A DNA stretch of 23,256 nucleotides, from the NCBI RefSeq assembly GCF_000003605.2, contig NW_003146874.1:1-23256 (forward strand), in the 5' to 3' direction. Positions 1-11,080 of the stretch are shown piece after piece; the stretch's first letter is position 1; every line of letters starts with the position of its first letter. Both the position numbers and the translations under genes were made by a program. The notes beneath the pieces were generated by a model. It made no database searches, was not told where the DNA came from, and saw only the letters and a list, made by a program, of their open reading frames with translations. Origin of the DNA: Saccoglossus kowalevskii. Taxonomy: Eukaryota; Hemichordata; Enteropneusta; Harrimaniidae.

Positions 1-515
1 ACTTTGCACGTTGTTATAAAAGCTCAGGTCATCAGGTGGCGACTGCAAAAACTAGTTACTCATTGAAAATTCATACAAATTTTAATCCGTTTCATAAACT
101 TCAAAAACCTAAATAATCAACATGACTTTCTCCTATAAATGTTTGACATCACAGCAATAAAGAATAGACAAAAAAATGCTTTACGCCTTTTTCTTGTGTG
201 TGCGGAAACCAAAAAAAAATGTATATTTTTCCACCTGGTTTGCTCAGATTGTCTCCCATGCAAGTACTATCCATACTCGATTGATCTTAACTTTTGTTAG
301 AGACCGATCAACTGACCACTCAGCTATGTGTTTATTGGAATTGTATCCCAATTAGGTGCCATTTAATGTTTGGAAATGTTTCAAAATTGCTATCGTTTCC
401 TCTTGTGTCTGTCGTCAGTTGACCTATGACCTCTACATACCTACGACAATAGAACGGCTATTTACGACATATTGATTCAGTTTTGCGAGCTTTTAACGAT
501 GGATCTCGATAGTAA

Positions 516-1045
516 GACAACATAGGTCACATTTCTATGTAAATTTGCAAACTTTGCAATCACTTTTCACAACTCTGTAAGCAGTTTGTTTATCATTTTA
601 CTCTTTGATACTGGTATAATCTCCTGATAAGAGGGGCTTTTTCCAACACTTTTACTTACATTTCTCTAAACTTAACTGCGGCGTCGATATGACAATGACT
701 TAGGTCAAATATATATGCCAACCCACCCACTTTTCAATTGCTTTTCATATCTTTTCATTTTAGGCTGTTTTTGCACATGTTACGGTCAGCTCATATGACT
801 GTCCGCTAATATAGGGGTTTTCACTTGGATTTTATTCATTTTTCTACTGTATACCGTCACGGTTCCATATGACAACAACTTACTTCAAATATATACACAA
901 ATCTACCAACTTTGCAATCGATTTCCACAACTTTGCACGCTGTTTTAACAGCTCAGGCCATCATGCGGTGACTGCAAAAACTAGTTGTTCATTGAAATTC
1001 ATACAAATTTTAAACCATTTCATAAACTTCAAAAACCTAAATAAT
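516..1045 (+). repeat. Diverged subrepeats of about 175-180 bp inside the satellite unit
   Basis: Three stretches starting near 516, 690 and 869 share one plan. Each opens with a GACAAC/GACAATGACTT-like block, followed by AAATATATA or ATGTAAATTTG, then an (A)CTTTGCAATC.CTTT..CA(C)AACTTTG or CCACTTTTCAATTGCTTTTCAT segment, then a GCTGTTTT/GCAGTTTGTTT segment. Spacing is 174 and 179 bp. The whole 924-bp unit is about five times this length, which suggests a higher-order repeat of about five old monomers. The remaining two monomers are not clearly visible by eye. Confidence 0.55.
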
Positions 1046-1049
1046 CAAC

Positions 1050-2890
1050 ATAACTTCCTCCTATAAATGTTTGACATCACATCAATAAAGAATAGACAAA
1101 AAAATGCTTTACGCCTTTTTCTTGTGTGTGCGGAAACCAATAAAATATATATATTTCCAGCTGGTTTGCTTAGATTGTCTCCCATGCAAGTACTATCCGT
1201 GCTCGATTGATCTTAACTTTCGTTAGATACCGATCACCGGACCACTCAGCTATGTGTTTATTTGAACTTTTTCTAATTCGGGGGCATTTAATGTGTGGAA
1301 ATGTTTCAAAATTGCTATCGTTTCCACTTGTGTCTGTCGTCAGTTGACCTATGACCTCTACATACCTACGATACTGGGACGCCTATTTACGACATATTTA
1401 TTCACTTTTGCGAACTTTTAACGATGGATCCCGATAGTATGACAACATAGGTCACATTTCCATGTAAATTTGCAAACTTTACAATCACTTTTCACAACTT
1501 TGCAAGCAGTTTGTTTATCATTTTACTCTTTGATATTGGTATAATCTTCTGATAAGAGGGCTTTTTTCAAAACTTTTACATACATTTCTCTAAATTTAAC
1601 TGCGGCGTCGATATGGCAATGACTTAGGTCAAATATATATGCCAACCCACCCACTTTTCAATTGCTTTTCATATCTTTTCATTTTAGGCTGTTTTTGCAC
1701 ATGTTACGGTCAGCTCATATGAATGTCCGCTAATATAGGGGTTTTCACTTGGATTTTATTCATTTTTCTACGTATAACGTCATGTTTCGAAATGACAACA
1801 ACTTACTTCAAATATATACACAAATCTACCAACTTTGCAATCGCTTTGCACAACTTTGCACGGTGTTTTAACACATCAGGCCATCATGCGGCGACTCCAA
1901 AACTAGTTGTCATTGAAAATTCATACAAATTTTAAACCATTTCATAAACTTCAAAAACCTAAATAATCAACATAACTTCCTCCTATAAATGTTTGACATC
2001 ACATCAATAAAGAATAGACAAAAAAATGCTTTACGCCTTTTTCTTGTGTGTGCGGAAACCAATAAAATATATATATTTCCAGCTGGTTTGCTTAGATTGT
2101 CTCCCATGCAAGTACTATCCGTGCTCGATTGATCTTAACTTTCGTTAGATACCGATCACCGGACCACTCAGCTATGTGTTTATTTGAACTTTTTCTAATT
2201 CGGGGGCATTTAATGTGTGGAAATGTTTCAAAATTGCTATCGTTTCCACTTGTGTCTGTCGTCAGTTGACCTATGACCTCTACATACCTACGATACTGGG
2301 ACGGCTATTAACAACATATTTATTCACTTTTGCGAACTTTTAACGATGGATCCCGATAGTATGACAACATAGGTCACATTTCCATGTAAATTTGCAAACT
2401 TTACAATCACTTTTCACAACTTTGCAAGCAGTTTGTTTATCATTTTACTCTTTGATATTGGTATAATCTCCTGATAAGAGGGCTTTTTTCAAAACTTTTA
2501 CATACATTTCTCTAAATTTAACTGCGGCGTCGATATGACATTGACTTAGGTCAAATATATATGCCAACCCACCCACTTTTCAATTGCTTTTCATATCTTT
2601 TCATTTTAGGCTGTTTTTGCACATGTTACGGTCAGCTCATATGAATGTCCGCTAATATAGGGGTTTTCACTTGGATTTTATTCATTTTTCTACGTATAAC
2701 GTCATGTTTCGAAATGACAACAACTTACTTCAAATATATACACAAATCTACCAACTTTGCAATCGCTTTGCACAACTTTGCACGGTGTTTTAACAGATCA
2801 GGCCATCATGCGGCGACTCCAAAAACTAGTTGTTCATTGAAAATTCATACAAATTTTAAACCGTTTCATAAACTTCAAAAACCTAAATAA
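1050..2890 (+). repeat. Two near-identical satellite units (class B)
   Basis: The stretches around 1050-1970 and 1973-2890 are almost identical. They share class-specific variants such as TTTCCAGCTGGTTTGCTTAG, TTCGGGGGCATTTAATGTGTGG and GATACTGGGACG. Flanking units carry instead CACCTGGTTTGCTCAG, CCAATTAGGTGCC and CAATAGAACGG. The class switch happens inside units, near 1000-1060 and 2850-2900, and not at unit borders. The switched block is about two unit lengths long, as expected from a recent duplication by unequal exchange. Confidence 0.75.
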
Positions 2891-5389
2891 TCAACATGAC
2901 TTTCTCCTATAAATGTTTGATATCACAGCAATAAAGAATAGACAAAAAAATGCTTTACGACTTTTTCTTGTGTGTGCCGAAACCAAAAAAAATATATATT
3001 TTTCCACCTGGTTTGCTCAGATTGTTTCCCATGCAAGTACTATCCATACTCGATTGATCTTAACTTTTGTTAGAGACCGATCAACTGACCACTCAGCTAT
3101 GTGTTTATTGGAATTGTACCCCAATTAGGTTCCATTTAATGTTTGGAAATGTTTCAAAATTGCTATCGTTTCCTCTTGTGTCTGTCGTCAGTTGACCTAT
3201 GACCTCTACATACCTACGACAATAGAACGGCTATTTACGACATATTGATTCAGTTTTGCGAGCTTTTAACGATGGATCTCGATAGTAAGACAACATAGAT
3301 CACATTTCTATGTAAATTTGCAAACTTTGCAATCACTTTTCACAACTCTGTAAGCAGTTTGTTTATCATTTTACTCTTTGATACTGGTATAATCTCCTGA
3401 TAAGAGGGGCTTTTACCAAAACTGTTACATACATTTCTCTAAATTTAACTGCGGCGTTGATATGACAATGACTTAGATCAAATATATATGCCAACCCAGC
3501 CACTTTTCATTTGCTTTTCATATCTTTTTATTTTAGGCTGTTTTTTCACATGTTACGGTCAGCTCATATAACTGTCCGCTAATATAGGGGTTTTCATTTG
3601 GATTTTATTCATTTTTCTACTGTATAACGTCACGGTTCTAAATGACAACAACTTACTTCAAATATTTACACAAATCTACCAAATTAGCAATCGCTTTGCA
3701 CAACTTTGCTCGTTGTTATAACAGCTCAGGTCATCAGGCGGCGACTGCAAAAACTAGTTATTCATTGAAAATTCATACAAATTTTAATCCGTTTCATAAA
3801 CTTCAAAAACCTAAATAATCAACATGACCTTCTCCTATAAATGTTTGATATCACAGCAATAAAGAATAGACAAAAAAATGCTTTACGCCTTTTTCTTGTG
3901 TGTGCGGAAACCAATAAAATATATATTTTTCCACCTGGTTTGCTCAGATTGTCTCCCATGCAAGTACTATCCATACTCGATTGATCTTAACTTTTGTTAG
4001 AGACCAAACAACTGACCACTCAGCTATGTGTTTATTGGAATTGTATCCCAATTAGGTGCCATCTAATGTTTGGAAATGTTTCAAAATTGCTATCGTTTCC
4101 TCTTGTGTCTGTCGTCAGTTGACCTATGACCTCTACATACCTACGACAATAGAACGGCTATTTACGACATATTGATTCAGTTTTGTGAGCTTTTAACGAT
4201 GGATCTCGATAGTAAGACAACATAGATCACATTTCTATGTAAATTTGCAAACTTTGCAATCACTTTTCACAACTCTGTAAGCAGTTTGTTTATCATTTTA
4301 CTCTTTGATACTGGTATAATCTCCTGATAAGAGGGGCTTTTTCCAAAACTGTTACATACATTTCTCTAAATTTAACTGCAGCGTCGATATGACATCGTCT
4401 TAGGTCAAATATATATGCCGACCCACCCACTTTTCAATTGCTTTTCATATCATTTTATTTTAGGCTGTTTTTGCACATGTTACGGTCAGCTCATATAACT
4501 GTCCGCTAATATAGGGGTTTTCATTTGGATTTTATTCATTTTCTACTGTATAACGTCACGGTTCGAAATGACAGCAACTTACTTCAAATATATACACAAA
4601 TCTACCAACTTTGCAATAGCTTAGCACAACTTTGCACGATGTTTTTTAACAGCTCAGGCCATCATGCGGCGACTGCAAAAACTAGTTGTTCATTGAAAAT
4701 TCATACAAATTTTAAACCGTTATGTAAATTTCCAAAACCTAAATAATCAACATAACTTCCTCCTATTAATGTTTGATATCACAGTAATAAAGAATAGTCA
4801 AAAAATTGCTTTACGGCTTTGTCTTGTGTGTGCCGAAACCAAAAAAAATTATATTTTTCCACCTGGTTTGCTCAGATTGTCTTCCATGCAAGTACTATCC
4901 ATGATCGATTTATTTTAACTTCTGTTAGAGGCCGGTCACCTGACCACTCAGCTATGTGTTCATTTTAAATTTATTCCAATTAGGGGCCATTTAATGTTTA
5001 GAAATGTTTCAAAATTGATATCGTTTCCACTTGTGTCTGTCGTCAGTTGACTTACGACCTCTACATACCTACGGCAATAGGACGCCTATTTACGACATAT
5101 TTATTCACTTTTGTAAACTTTTAACGATTTATCCCGATAGTATGACAACATAGGTCACATTTCCATGTAAATTTGCACACTTTGCAATCACTTTTCACAA
5201 CTTTGTAAGCAGTTTGTTTGTCATTTTACTCCTTGATAGTGGTATAATCTCCTGATAAGAGAGCTTTTTCAAAAACTTGTACATATGTTTCTCTAAATTG
5301 AACTGCGGCGTTGATATGACAATGACTTAGATCAAATATATATGCAAACCCACCCACTTTTCATTTGCTTTTCATATATTTTTATTTTA

Positions 5390-5420
5390 GGCTGTTTTTG
5401 CACATGTTTTGCTCAGATTG
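5390..5420 (+). repeat. Internal deletion junction in the sixth satellite unit
   Basis: At about 5406 the sequence passes directly from the GGCTGTTTTTGCACATG segment to the TTTTGCTCAGATTGTCTCCCATG segment. In the preceding copy (4481-4866) these are separated by about 386 bp. The two edges share a few bases (GTT), compatible with a microhomology-mediated deletion. The array ends about 300 bp further on. Confidence 0.8.
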
Positions 5421-5722
5421 TCTCCCATGCAAGTACTATCTATGATCGATTTATCTTAACTTCTGTTAGAGACCGGTCACCTGTACACTCAGCTATGTGT
5501 TCATATGAATTTTATCCCAAATTAGGGGCCATTTAATGTTTAGAAATGTTTCAAAATTGCTATCGTTTCCACTTGTGTCTTGTCGTCAGTTGACCTATGA
5601 CCTCTACATACCTAGGACAATAGAACGGCTATTTACGACATATTTATTCACTTTTGCAAACTTTTAACGAAGGATCTCGATAGTATGACAACATAGGTCA
5701 CATTTCCATGTTTGCAAACTTT

Positions 5723-6560
5723 GAAATAACCCCTTGATCTGTAACTGCTGTTGAATATTCAAAAACAAATTCCCATTTCTTAGATGAGTATACTAATGAG
5801 TCAATTGGGTGGGGATGGTCGTGTAATTTTTCGAAGACGAACACATCAATGCTCATTTGATTTCCTATGTGGAATATATGTTACATACGTCCTCATCACA
5901 CATTTGAACTTCTACATCTATAGTTTTGCCTGTTTTACGGAAATATTCTTCGCCCTTAGCTCGTAGTTGAATTCAAATTACATACTCATTGAAATTAGCC
6001 GATGTAAATTCGACTATCCCGAATGAAGCGTATTGCTAACGGTCAACTCCCAGTCAAGTTAGACGAATCTCACTTCCCAATATCTCGCGTCATGTAGCTT
6101 ATTGCAGAAGCACTTCATGATAAAATTGAACCTGAGTGGTTACTTGGGAACATTTCTGAATATCGAATCAGATACTCACATGGCACAGTCTGGTACATTA
6201 TTTCAAAGCATAATTGTATGCAAAACAAATTGAGAAAAACCTTGTTTTAAAATTTCGACTCTCTTTTGACCAACATTTTATTATGTATATTCGATTTCAG
6301 ACATTTAAATCCCGTCGTGAGTGCGAGCTGAATTAAAATTTAACTGGTATAAGTTGTCATAACTATATTTAAATCAACAAACGGTTAAATAAGTCTGTCA
6401 ATCACATCATTCAGACTACACTATATATTATTCACTATACAGTAGGATATTATTGATTTTGGATAGGTAAACATAATGTATTTGATCGAACATACGGATG
6501 TACTATTGTGGTCAACTAATACATGACATACAATCCCCCATGCCGACTTCCATAAATTAA
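5723..6560 (-). repeat. Duplicated unit, copy B (inverted relative to A)
   Basis: Read on the minus strand this aligns with copy A at about 9530-10770, with deletions. Recognisable shared blocks are GTATGTTCGAT/CATATGTTCGAT followed by CTGTATAGTGAATAAT, GTGATTGACAGAC..ATT..ACCCGTTTGTTGAT, TCATGAAGTGCTTCTGCA, AAGGGCGA.GAATATTTCCGTA with CTATAGATGTAGAAGTT, and GAATATTCAACA. It abuts the satellite array directly. No protein can be read through it; the short open frame at 5784-5966 lies inside these shared blocks and is not preserved in A. Confidence 0.75.
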
Positions 6561-6689
6561 CAACGCGAATCACCAGTGAATCACCAGTTTAGCAGATTCC
6601 ACACCACAACACAACATTAATTATCATAGAAATGTCTCATATATTTCCGTATAAATTTCACAACTCCTAAGTTGGACCAAATTTAGGAA

Positions 6690-6775
6690 TTGAGGTTGAG
6701 TCGCTCATAGTCTTGTGTACCAGTCTTGTCTATATTGATTATAAGGGCAAGGGTTCAAATCCCATATGTGTGCTA
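6690..6775 (+). repeat. tRNA-like segment, possibly a SINE head
   Basis: GGTTCAAATCC at 6752-6762 is a full match to a polymerase III B box. It sits in a T-arm-like hairpin with a seven-base loop TTCAAAT and four of five stem pairs. About 55 bases upstream, GGTTGAGTCGC resembles the A-box region of leucine-type tRNAs (GGCCGAGTGG). The long spacing would suit a class II tRNA, but the acceptor and anticodon stems are not convincing. A tRNA-derived SINE or tRNA pseudogene is therefore more likely than a working tRNA. Confidence 0.35.
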
Positions 6776-7370
6776 CGAAAAGGTACGTAGAACTTTGGGA
6801 ACTCTGGCGAGCATGGTGGGATAACTCGTACATTGTAGAGATACCAGGTACACCTAAAGGTATACACATTAATTCATTACGGATAGTCCAACTTTATTGC
6901 TGACTAGTGAGCAACCCCCAACTCCTATAACAATTGCTTACAACCATGTTAAATACCTAGGCGTATGTTATATGTTATTCATCAATAGCGGTAAGCCATT
7001 GACGAATTACGTCGTGTATAGGTCTCGAAAGTAAATAACTTTGCAAATGCTTACTTAACAGTATATGTATACTCTTAATACATATATGTGTTTACCGTTC
7101 GCTATATACGCGTATAATATGCTTGCTGTTGACAAAGCATTGCTTAATTAACAATTAATCTAGGGAAAGCAACACGTACTTGATTCTCTATCAATATGGT
7201 GACATATTTAATATTAATCGGGATTGTTATTTTATTGTCATGTATAAATTGTACACTTATTTTAAACCCTGATGTGAAACACCAATTTTCTATTTGTGTG
7301 GCAAACACTGTCATGTCAGTTAGATAAGATATCCAAACTCAACCGTTGTTTATTTTAAAGGGCGGTGGTC
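6776..7370. other. No gene recognised
   Basis: AT-rich sequence with scattered TA-rich runs (for example around 7060-7110). No open frame, splice-flanked exon or clear copy of the flanking repeat blocks was seen on either strand. Confidence 0.6.
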
Positions 7371-7373
7371 GTC

Positions 7374-7564
7374 GCGCTGCGCATGTGCGACATTTGTTGA
7401 TAAACAATTTTGTTTGATTTTCCCACAATCCAATGAGCTCTTGTAATGAAAATCAGGTATGAGGTTTGACCTGGGAGCGACTTGCACTAATTAGCGCCGG
7501 TGACTCCTTCGTTACCTTCCAATCACCTATAAATACCCACTTAAAGCTTGGTAACATCTCAGTT
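7374..7564 (+). promoter_or_regulatory. Candidate RNA polymerase II core promoter
   Basis: TATAAATA at 7528-7535 is followed by TCAGTT at 7559-7564, an initiator-type sequence whose A lies 33 bases after the first T of the TATA box, the usual spacing. CCAAT occurs just upstream at 7519-7523. Further up are AGGTTTGACCT near 7462, resembling a nuclear-receptor half-site pair, CTAATTAGC near 7488, and GCTGCGCATGTGCG near 7376, close to the NRF-1 palindrome. The region is more GC-rich than its surroundings. All of this is motif reading; no transcript is visible. Confidence 0.45.
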
Positions 7565-7666
7565 TGTACTCGTTAATCTGCGCAACAGTCAAAGTCGCCG
7601 TCTTTGTTTATATGAGACCCATATATCTCGCGCTTAAAAGTCATTGAAAAAAGTTAACAAATGAAT
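7561..7666 (+). other. Candidate first exon ending at a consensus splice donor
   Basis: From the predicted start at 7561 the sequence runs 106 bases to ATGAAT followed at once by GTAAGT (7667-7672), a perfect 5' splice site. If the TATA/initiator pair is real, the transcript would have a leader of about 100 bases and enter its first intron two codons after an ATG. No second exon could be joined with confidence. A segment at 7735-7799 (ATGAGGATCATTGCTGCT..CTAAAG then GTTACA) has a signal-peptide-like start, but it does not join in frame with ATGAAT by the acceptors seen. Function unknown. Confidence 0.35.
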
Positions 7667-7672
7667 GTAAGT

Positions 7673-8249
7673 ACGGACATTTGTTTGAAGACCCTCGTGG
7701 TACAGGGTACATGACATTTCCCTGGAAACAGAGTTGACAAGTTCAAATTAATACCAGCTAGAAGACCATCTGGCATGAGGATCATTGCTGCTCTCCTAAA
7801 GGTTACAAATATATCATTCATGTCTAATTTAAAAAAAAGGACCTAATCATTAAGCATGATTAATCTAAAATGGAGGCATTCTTGTACCGCGCATATACTC
7901 AAAAACTGTTGTTTTAGACACTACTTCATTATTTCTGATCAACATGACGACTAATTCTATGCTTGCGATAGCAATTTCAAATTTCGGACTCATCAGCTCA
8001 AATTGCCAATGTCAGGAAATGGCTTTTACTCTTCTCTTGTGATAGGTAAGTCTTCACTTTTCTGCCAAAAAAGGGAATAACTGTAAACTAAAATAGTGCA
8101 CCCATTCATCTTCACGCTCAGATTACAACATTCAAAATTGGAAAAAAGTTAGTAAATGTTTCATCAAATTATCAATGCACATTAAAACCATGAGACTTGA
8201 ACACGTCCAAAGTACTTTTGTTTTGACTACAACCATCTGAATTTTACTT
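7673..8249. other. No gene established downstream of the candidate promoter
   Basis: AT-rich. A short open segment beginning ATGAGGATC at about 7775 is noted under the promoter, but no complete exon structure or protein family was recognised. Confidence 0.5.
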
Positions 8250-9261
8250 GTTTGGCAACCTGCCATATTCCAGTCGCCTGCTCTGTATCAACATCAGTAT
8301 ACCCATAATACATCTGCCTTAATTCTATTATTCTATCTCTTCACATCAAGTGAAAAATCAATAATACCAATGTTATGGATACACTTCATGAGCTCTTTCT
8401 TGAATAATTTGTTTTGTTTCTCAACCACGACTTAACGAACCATTATTTCTGAGGCATTTAGTGACTGTGTAAGTTAGAAAGATAAGAGATGCCATTGATT
8501 TCATTGATAAAAATGATTCAATAAATGGCAAGACAATGTTGACACATATTTGAAAAGTCATCTTAACAATGCCCCTAGTCTTTATCCCATCATAGCATTG
8601 CTCTACTGTAAAAACTATAAACAAACATTCATAAATAGCTTATCACTGTGTATCACAGTACTCAACATTCATACAAATTGAACAATATTCTCCATTTTCC
8701 TTGAGTAAATTAAACTAAAATCAGGAGACTGCAATTTTGGACTCATAAATAAATCTGTGGGTGATTTACAGTTTTGTTTTTCCCAAGGCTGGCATGGTAC
8801 TACTGGCTTTCTTTTCAGGGATCATTTAGCACTATTTCTGAGAAATGCCCTTCCTTCAGCGAGGCTTACTATTTCCAACTCAGCTTATTTGAGGGTTCTA
8901 CAAAAAACGCTCTCTGATGTTAGTGAATCGCCCAAATCAATCTTCAAAATGCATCTTCAGTCAACCGCCATACATTTATTCATCATTTTAAATGACAAAG
9001 TGTGTGAACGTTATAGGCTGCTATACCTTTGGACATTTTCAAGCATTCTATTAGTTCCTATTCAAGACCAAATTTTAATTGTTCAGCCTTTCCAATCAGT
9101 CACATTCGATTTAGATACTGAATGATGCATTGTGTTTTTAATGTGTTTCAACAACTTTCCTAAGATTTACAAATAAGATGTTCGTACTCTGTCTGATTTA
9201 TTGGTGTAATTGAAATACAATTATTTCTGAATCACAACGTCTGGTGTATCTTATTTATTTT

Positions 9262-9327
9262 CCATATAACCGTGGATTTGGTACGGCTTTCTGTGGCTGG
9301 AGAGTTTTCATAATTTCTGGCGGTTTT
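9262..9327 (-). pseudogene. Remnant of a terminal coding exon (copy A)
   Basis: Twenty-two codons on the minus strand align without any gap to the terminal exon candidate of copy E at 20401-20472. The aligned peptides share T, N, N, T-E-S, V-I and other positions (here KTARNYENSPATES then RTKSTVIW). The stop codon of E corresponds to TGG here, and the AATAAA that follows is kept as AAATAAATAAG. The acceptor AG is still present but lacks a good pyrimidine tract. A gap-free match amid indel-rich flanks suggests an exon that has lost its terminator in this copy. Confidence 0.35.
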
Positions 9328-9700
9328 CCTCATCTTACTAGTAATAAATGGCACTTTCAGGCAAATAAACCACACTCTTGTCAATGACATAAAACGGCTG
9401 TATAGTGAATAATGGTTACTTCATATGATCAGCCATTCAGTGGTTGTTTTTTATGTCAGTGTTGTGACTGACACTCATTGACTTGTTTTTGATGTTATCG
9501 TTATATATTGCCACAACAACTCACTGATCTCCCCCCAAAAAACATTACATATCATTGTATCCATATGTTCGATTGAATACATAATGTTGACCTATCAATG
9601 ATTCCAAGAATAAAAAAACAACTTCTGTATAGTGAATAATTTATACTGTCTGAGTGGTTTGATTGACAGACTAATTGACCCGTTTGTTGATTTTAAATAT

Positions 9701-9720
9701 AGTTATATATATATATATTG
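9701..9720. repeat. (TA)n microsatellite in copy A
   Basis: A short run of alternating TA interrupts the block shared with copy B. Similar (TA)n runs occur at 10497-10511 (copy A) and 13834-13851 (copy C), and these two sit at comparable positions in their copies. Confidence 0.8.
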
Positions 9721-10995
9721 TCATGATATCTCATATTTGTATGTAAACAATGTTTTGCTGAATTTTCCTATATACAATATTTCGTTTGAATTAATTAATT
9801 TCATACAGGTAAATACAGATATCCATAATGAACAAAACTATACCATATGCGTAACACATATGACATGATACTATGATACACACACTGCAGCATGCGAACT
9901 GGAATATTGCTCCAAAATAGCCGAATAAAAACCGTTTATTCATTCATTTCTAAACAATTTTATTTTTCAAACACGTTGTCACTTACTAACAGTCTTTAAA
10001 TTTATTTTCAGGGCCTTGCGCTATACATGATCTTTGCATGTTGCAGGATTTAATACAGTGGTAAATGGTGATGATCATTGTCAAAAGTGAAATTGTCTAA
10101 AATAGTCCATTGAAAGCCCAGAGAATTGGTAATCATATAGACATGTTCCAAGGTGTTGTTTCATTAAGAAGTGCTTCTGCAAAACAATTCTGTATGAACC
10201 AATGGTAGTATATGTGATGCAATTATAAAGCCGAATAAGTCAGTCCTGTAAACCACTGTGTAACGTCCGGTAGTAAAGAGCGATTTTTCTGAGCCAGTTA
10301 TGATATTCGTTTAACTTGGAATTGACTGTCAGGAAATTCGGAAAACGTCCCACTCGTGATAGTAGGCTATACATCAGATAATTGCAATAAGTAGAATTTT
10401 ATAAGATGAGGGCGATGAATATTTCCGTAACAAAGACAGCACTATAGATGTAGAAGTTGTTCAACTGTGTAATGGGGGAAGTATGAAACATGCATTTATA
10501 TATATATATATTACAGCACAAATCATATTCTATGTTAAGAACCATGTTACAAGTCTATATAACAATGACACCTAGGCAATTTAATGGTTTATCTTCGGAT
10601 CAACCATCCTTAATTTTGGCAAGCATATGTAAACATGGCAAGTGATGTGTTCTTGGTGAATGCATCTCGAAAAGAGACTTCAACTAACCCATTGAGTCAG
10701 TTGTACACTCATCTGAGTTATGTTACGACTATTTTGAATATTCAACATCACGTAAAATCAAGGATCTTTCCCAACAACCAATATACTGCAGGTCCTCATT
10801 TGTTGTTATGCATATATATACCTCCAAAATGAATACATGAATGACACTTGGAACCCGAGCTTGTTATCATAACTAACCTTCAAATTGAAAATAAAGTTTC
10901 AAGATGAAATGTGAAAATATAAATTTAGGTGGAAAGACGACAGTATTATATTATAATACACATAGTAATATAACGTGTGATAAGCCATATAAAAC

Positions 10996-11034
10996 CTCAA
11001 AATAGTCAAACAGCGCAAATGCACTCCTAGCACA
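10996..11034 (-). pseudogene. Exon-like segment, copy A (CARSAFALFDYFE)
   Basis: On the minus strand, GGTTGCACAG precedes thirteen open codons that end in GAG before GTTTTA. The segment aligns with 14020-14061 in copy C, where the reading is CAKAECALSDVFLL after TTTGTACAG. Both keep an acceptor AG and an open frame beginning with cysteine-alanine. The donor here (GTTTTA) is poor and the copy C donor is lost in a G run. The surrounding non-coding sequence is also well conserved between A and C, so the frame agreement is weak evidence. Confidence 0.25.
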
Positions 11035-11080
11035 CTGTGCAACCAGTGTGTATCATTACAGTTTCTTTAGAATATATGCA

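Larger units (their letters stand above)
1..5722. repeat. Satellite array, unit about 922-929 bp
   Basis: The same long sequence recurs head to tail. Using the motif ACTTTGCACG or its variants as phase mark, units begin near 1, 930, 1853, 2775, 3703 and 4629, giving periods of 929, 923, 922, 928 and 926. A seventh partial unit ends near 5722, where the sequence changes to unrelated DNA. The array runs off the left edge, so its full size is unknown. Units fall into at least three sequence classes that differ by scattered substitutions and one-base indels. Open frames of 60-81 codons that recur in each unit are broken or shifted between units, so the array is not coding. Confidence 0.97.
8250..11080 (+). 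repeat. Duplicated unit, copy A (most complete)
   Basis: This is the longest copy of the unit and serves as reference. Its first part (8250-9420) matches E, for example TGTTTGGCAACCT, CCCATAATACATCTGCCT, CTACTGTAAAAAC, GGGTGATTTACA, GAAATGCCCTT and GGTTCTACAAA. The middle (9530-9720) matches B. The part at 9990-10480 matches C, B and D. The part at 10915-11070 matches C closely (GACAACAGTATTAT.., AACGTGTG, CGCACTGT). CTGTATAGTGAATAAT occurs twice within A (9402 and 9625), a small internal duplication. Its open frames (8757-9125, 9632-9868, 10635-10832) are not kept in the paralogous copies. Confidence 0.8.

Noticed and set aside
869-5536. Recurring 60-81 codon open frames in the first 5.5 kb
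   Set aside because: They lie in the satellite and repeat with its period. Their frames are broken or moved by one-base indels from unit to unit, and the peptides have no domain.
1-5722. CRISPR array or bacterial repeat system
   Set aside because: The unit is over 900 bp with no short repeat-spacer structure, and the rest of the window is plainly eukaryotic.
5970-6130. Conserved block in B, C, A and D (GACTATC.CGAAT to AAGTGCTTCTGCA) as a protein-coding exon
   Set aside because: A TTGCAG/TTACAG acceptor is shared, but reading frames differ or stop among copies and donors are inconsistent. It is kept only as a repeat block.
7735-7799. Signal-peptide-like second exon (ATGAGGATCATTGCTGCT..) for the 7561 promoter
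   Set aside because: The acceptors upstream of it do not join in frame with ATGAAT at 7661, and the following donor GTTACA is poor.
8757-9125. 122-codon plus-strand open frame
   Set aside because: It lies within blocks shared with copy E, where the same frame is not open. It begins at a non-ATG codon and has no recognisable domain.
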